The notes beneath the pieces were generated by a model that saw only the letters and a list, made by a program, of their open reading frames with translations, had not been told where the DNA came from and ran no database searches. A program made the translations under genes and the position numbers. From NCBI GenBank assembly GCA_001797745.1, contig MGQF01000013.1, forward strand, positions 1 to 6,149: a stretch of DNA of 6,149 bases, read 5' to 3'. The stretch is from Deltaproteobacteria bacterium RBG_13_52_11. GTDB taxonomy: Bacteria; Desulfobacterota; B13-G15; RBG-16-54-18. The first letter of the stretch is position 1. Each line of letters begins with the position of its first letter. This document shows, piece by piece, positions 5,571-6,149 of this stretch.

Positions 5571-5933
5571 GTGGATGAGAAAAGGCTTGAATTCTTTAGA
5601 TCCCTCTTGAACGAACAGATGAAAGAGCTTATCGAGGAGGCGGCCAAGACCGTCAACGATATGACGATCACCGAGGGGGAATTCCCGGACCCCACCGATA
5701 GGGCGTCGTGGGAGTCAGACCGCAACTTTTTGCTCAGGATACGCGAGCGTGAGAGAAGGCTGATCACGAAGATCAGAGAGGCCCTGGCGAGGATAGAAGA
5801 AGGGACCTTTGGCATCTGTGAGCGATGCGGGGAGGAGATCTCGGAAAAGAGGCTGGAGGCTAGACCAGTCACAACCCTCTGCATCAAGTGCAAAGAAGAA
5901 CAGGAACATCTGGAAAAGAGGGGGATAACCTAA
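5571..5933 (+). CDS. dksA: DksA/TraR-family zinc-finger transcription factor
   Basis: A 120-residue member of the DksA/TraR family, which inserts a coiled coil into the RNA polymerase secondary channel and, with ppGpp, retunes promoters during the stringent response. Residues 1-33 and 50-78 form the two helices of the coiled coil. The tip reads FPDPTDRAS, keeping the two Asp and the Ala (Asp40, Asp43, Ala45) that correspond to Asp71, Asp74 and Ala76 of E. coli DksA. A four-Cys zinc finger follows: CERC (83, 86) and CIKC (104, 107), with RRLEARP-like EKRLEARPV between. It is shorter than E. coli DksA (151) at the N-terminus, as is common outside Gammaproteobacteria. The start is GTG at 5571, with GGAG (5559-5562) eight bases upstream. 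galT begins 25 bases after its stop, so the two are probably co-transcribed. Paralogues are common, so orthology to dksA itself is not certain. Confidence 0.88.
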   Translation: MDEKRLEFFRSLLNEQMKELIEEAAKTVNDMTITEGEFPDPTDRASWESDRNFLLRIRERERRLITKIREALARIEEGTFGICERCGEEISEKRLEARPVTTLCIKCKEEQEHLEKRGIT

Positions 5934-5958
5934 TCACCCAGCCACTTCGATAACCCCC

Positions 5959-6149
5959 ATGACGGAGTTACGCAAAGACCCCATCGTCGGGAGATGGGTT
6001 ATCATCGCCACCGAGAGGGGAAAGAGGCCCTCAGACTTCGTCAGCGAAACAAAAGAACCGAGAGGGGGATTCTGCTCCCTGTGCCCTGGCAACGAGGCCA
6101 AGACCCCTCCTGAAGTATATGCCCTCAGGCCCGAGGGCTCACCACCGAA
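5959..6149 (+). CDS. galT: Galactose-1-phosphate uridylyltransferase, N-terminal 63 residues (partial)
   Basis: GalT-type nucleotidyltransferase of the HIT superfamily, moving UMP between UDP-glucose and galactose-1-phosphate in the Leloir pathway; some bacterial relatives act on ADP-glucose instead. The visible part opens with ELRKDPIVGRWVIIATERG (3-21), a hallmark of the family. It continues to FCSLCPGNE, whose two Cys (39, 42) are the first half of the structural metal site. The catalytic HPH motif lies beyond the right edge. No clear ribosome site precedes the ATG (CCCCC directly upstream), so coupling to the gene before it is likely. Confidence 0.9.
   Translation, partial: MTELRKDPIVGRWVIIATERGKRPSDFVSETKEPRGGFCSLCPGNEAKTPPEVYALRPEGSPP

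Overview
The window looks like a piece of a Gram-negative bacterial chromosome. The signs are a HlyB-type type I secretion ATPase, a Sec signal peptide, and DksA-like and HisF proteins. The lineage cannot be fixed from sequence alone. I would look first among Nitrospirota, Methylomirabilota or deltaproteobacterial-type genomes, but that is a guess. No RNA gene, CRISPR array or intact mobile element was seen.

Left part (1 to about 2350) looks accessory and is more A/T-rich from about 960 onward. On the minus strand lies the first part of a HlyB-family type I secretion ABC transporter with a degenerate C39-like domain, running off the left edge. A 570-base non-coding stretch (824-1393) carries two good divergent sigma70-type promoters with -35 boxes only 32 bases apart. 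It also holds a possible short ORF in frame with the transporter and a structured 5' leader. On the plus strand follow an unrecognised Sec-exported protein with six mature cysteines and a 91-codon ORF. The first ~57 residues of that ORF look like the N-terminus of a T4-lysozyme-like protein.

The 91-codon ORF is a chimera: its last ~34 residues are the C-terminal tail of the ComM/YifB Mg-chelatase-like AAA protein. The junction near 2340-2356 marks where accessory DNA meets a more G/C-rich core chromosome. It is either a real recombination or island boundary, or an assembly join. The lysozyme-like gene is cut off at its 5' part and comM is reduced to its 3' end.

Right part (2350-6149) is ordinary housekeeping sequence. 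A HAD-family hydrolase starts one base after the comM stop and overlaps a small zinc-ribbon protein, followed by a terminator. A COG2159-type amidohydrolase has its own promoter and converges on hisF (minus strand), with a 13-bp hairpin between the two. Divergent from hisF is a DksA/TraR-family gene followed closely by the start of galT, cut by the right edge.

The most interesting signals are the chimeric junction, the pairing of a type I exporter with a truncated lysozyme-like candidate cargo and a cysteine-rich exported protein across one divergent control region, and the structured leader. These suggest a secretion or antagonism module, but the cargo gene is broken here, so the function is inference.
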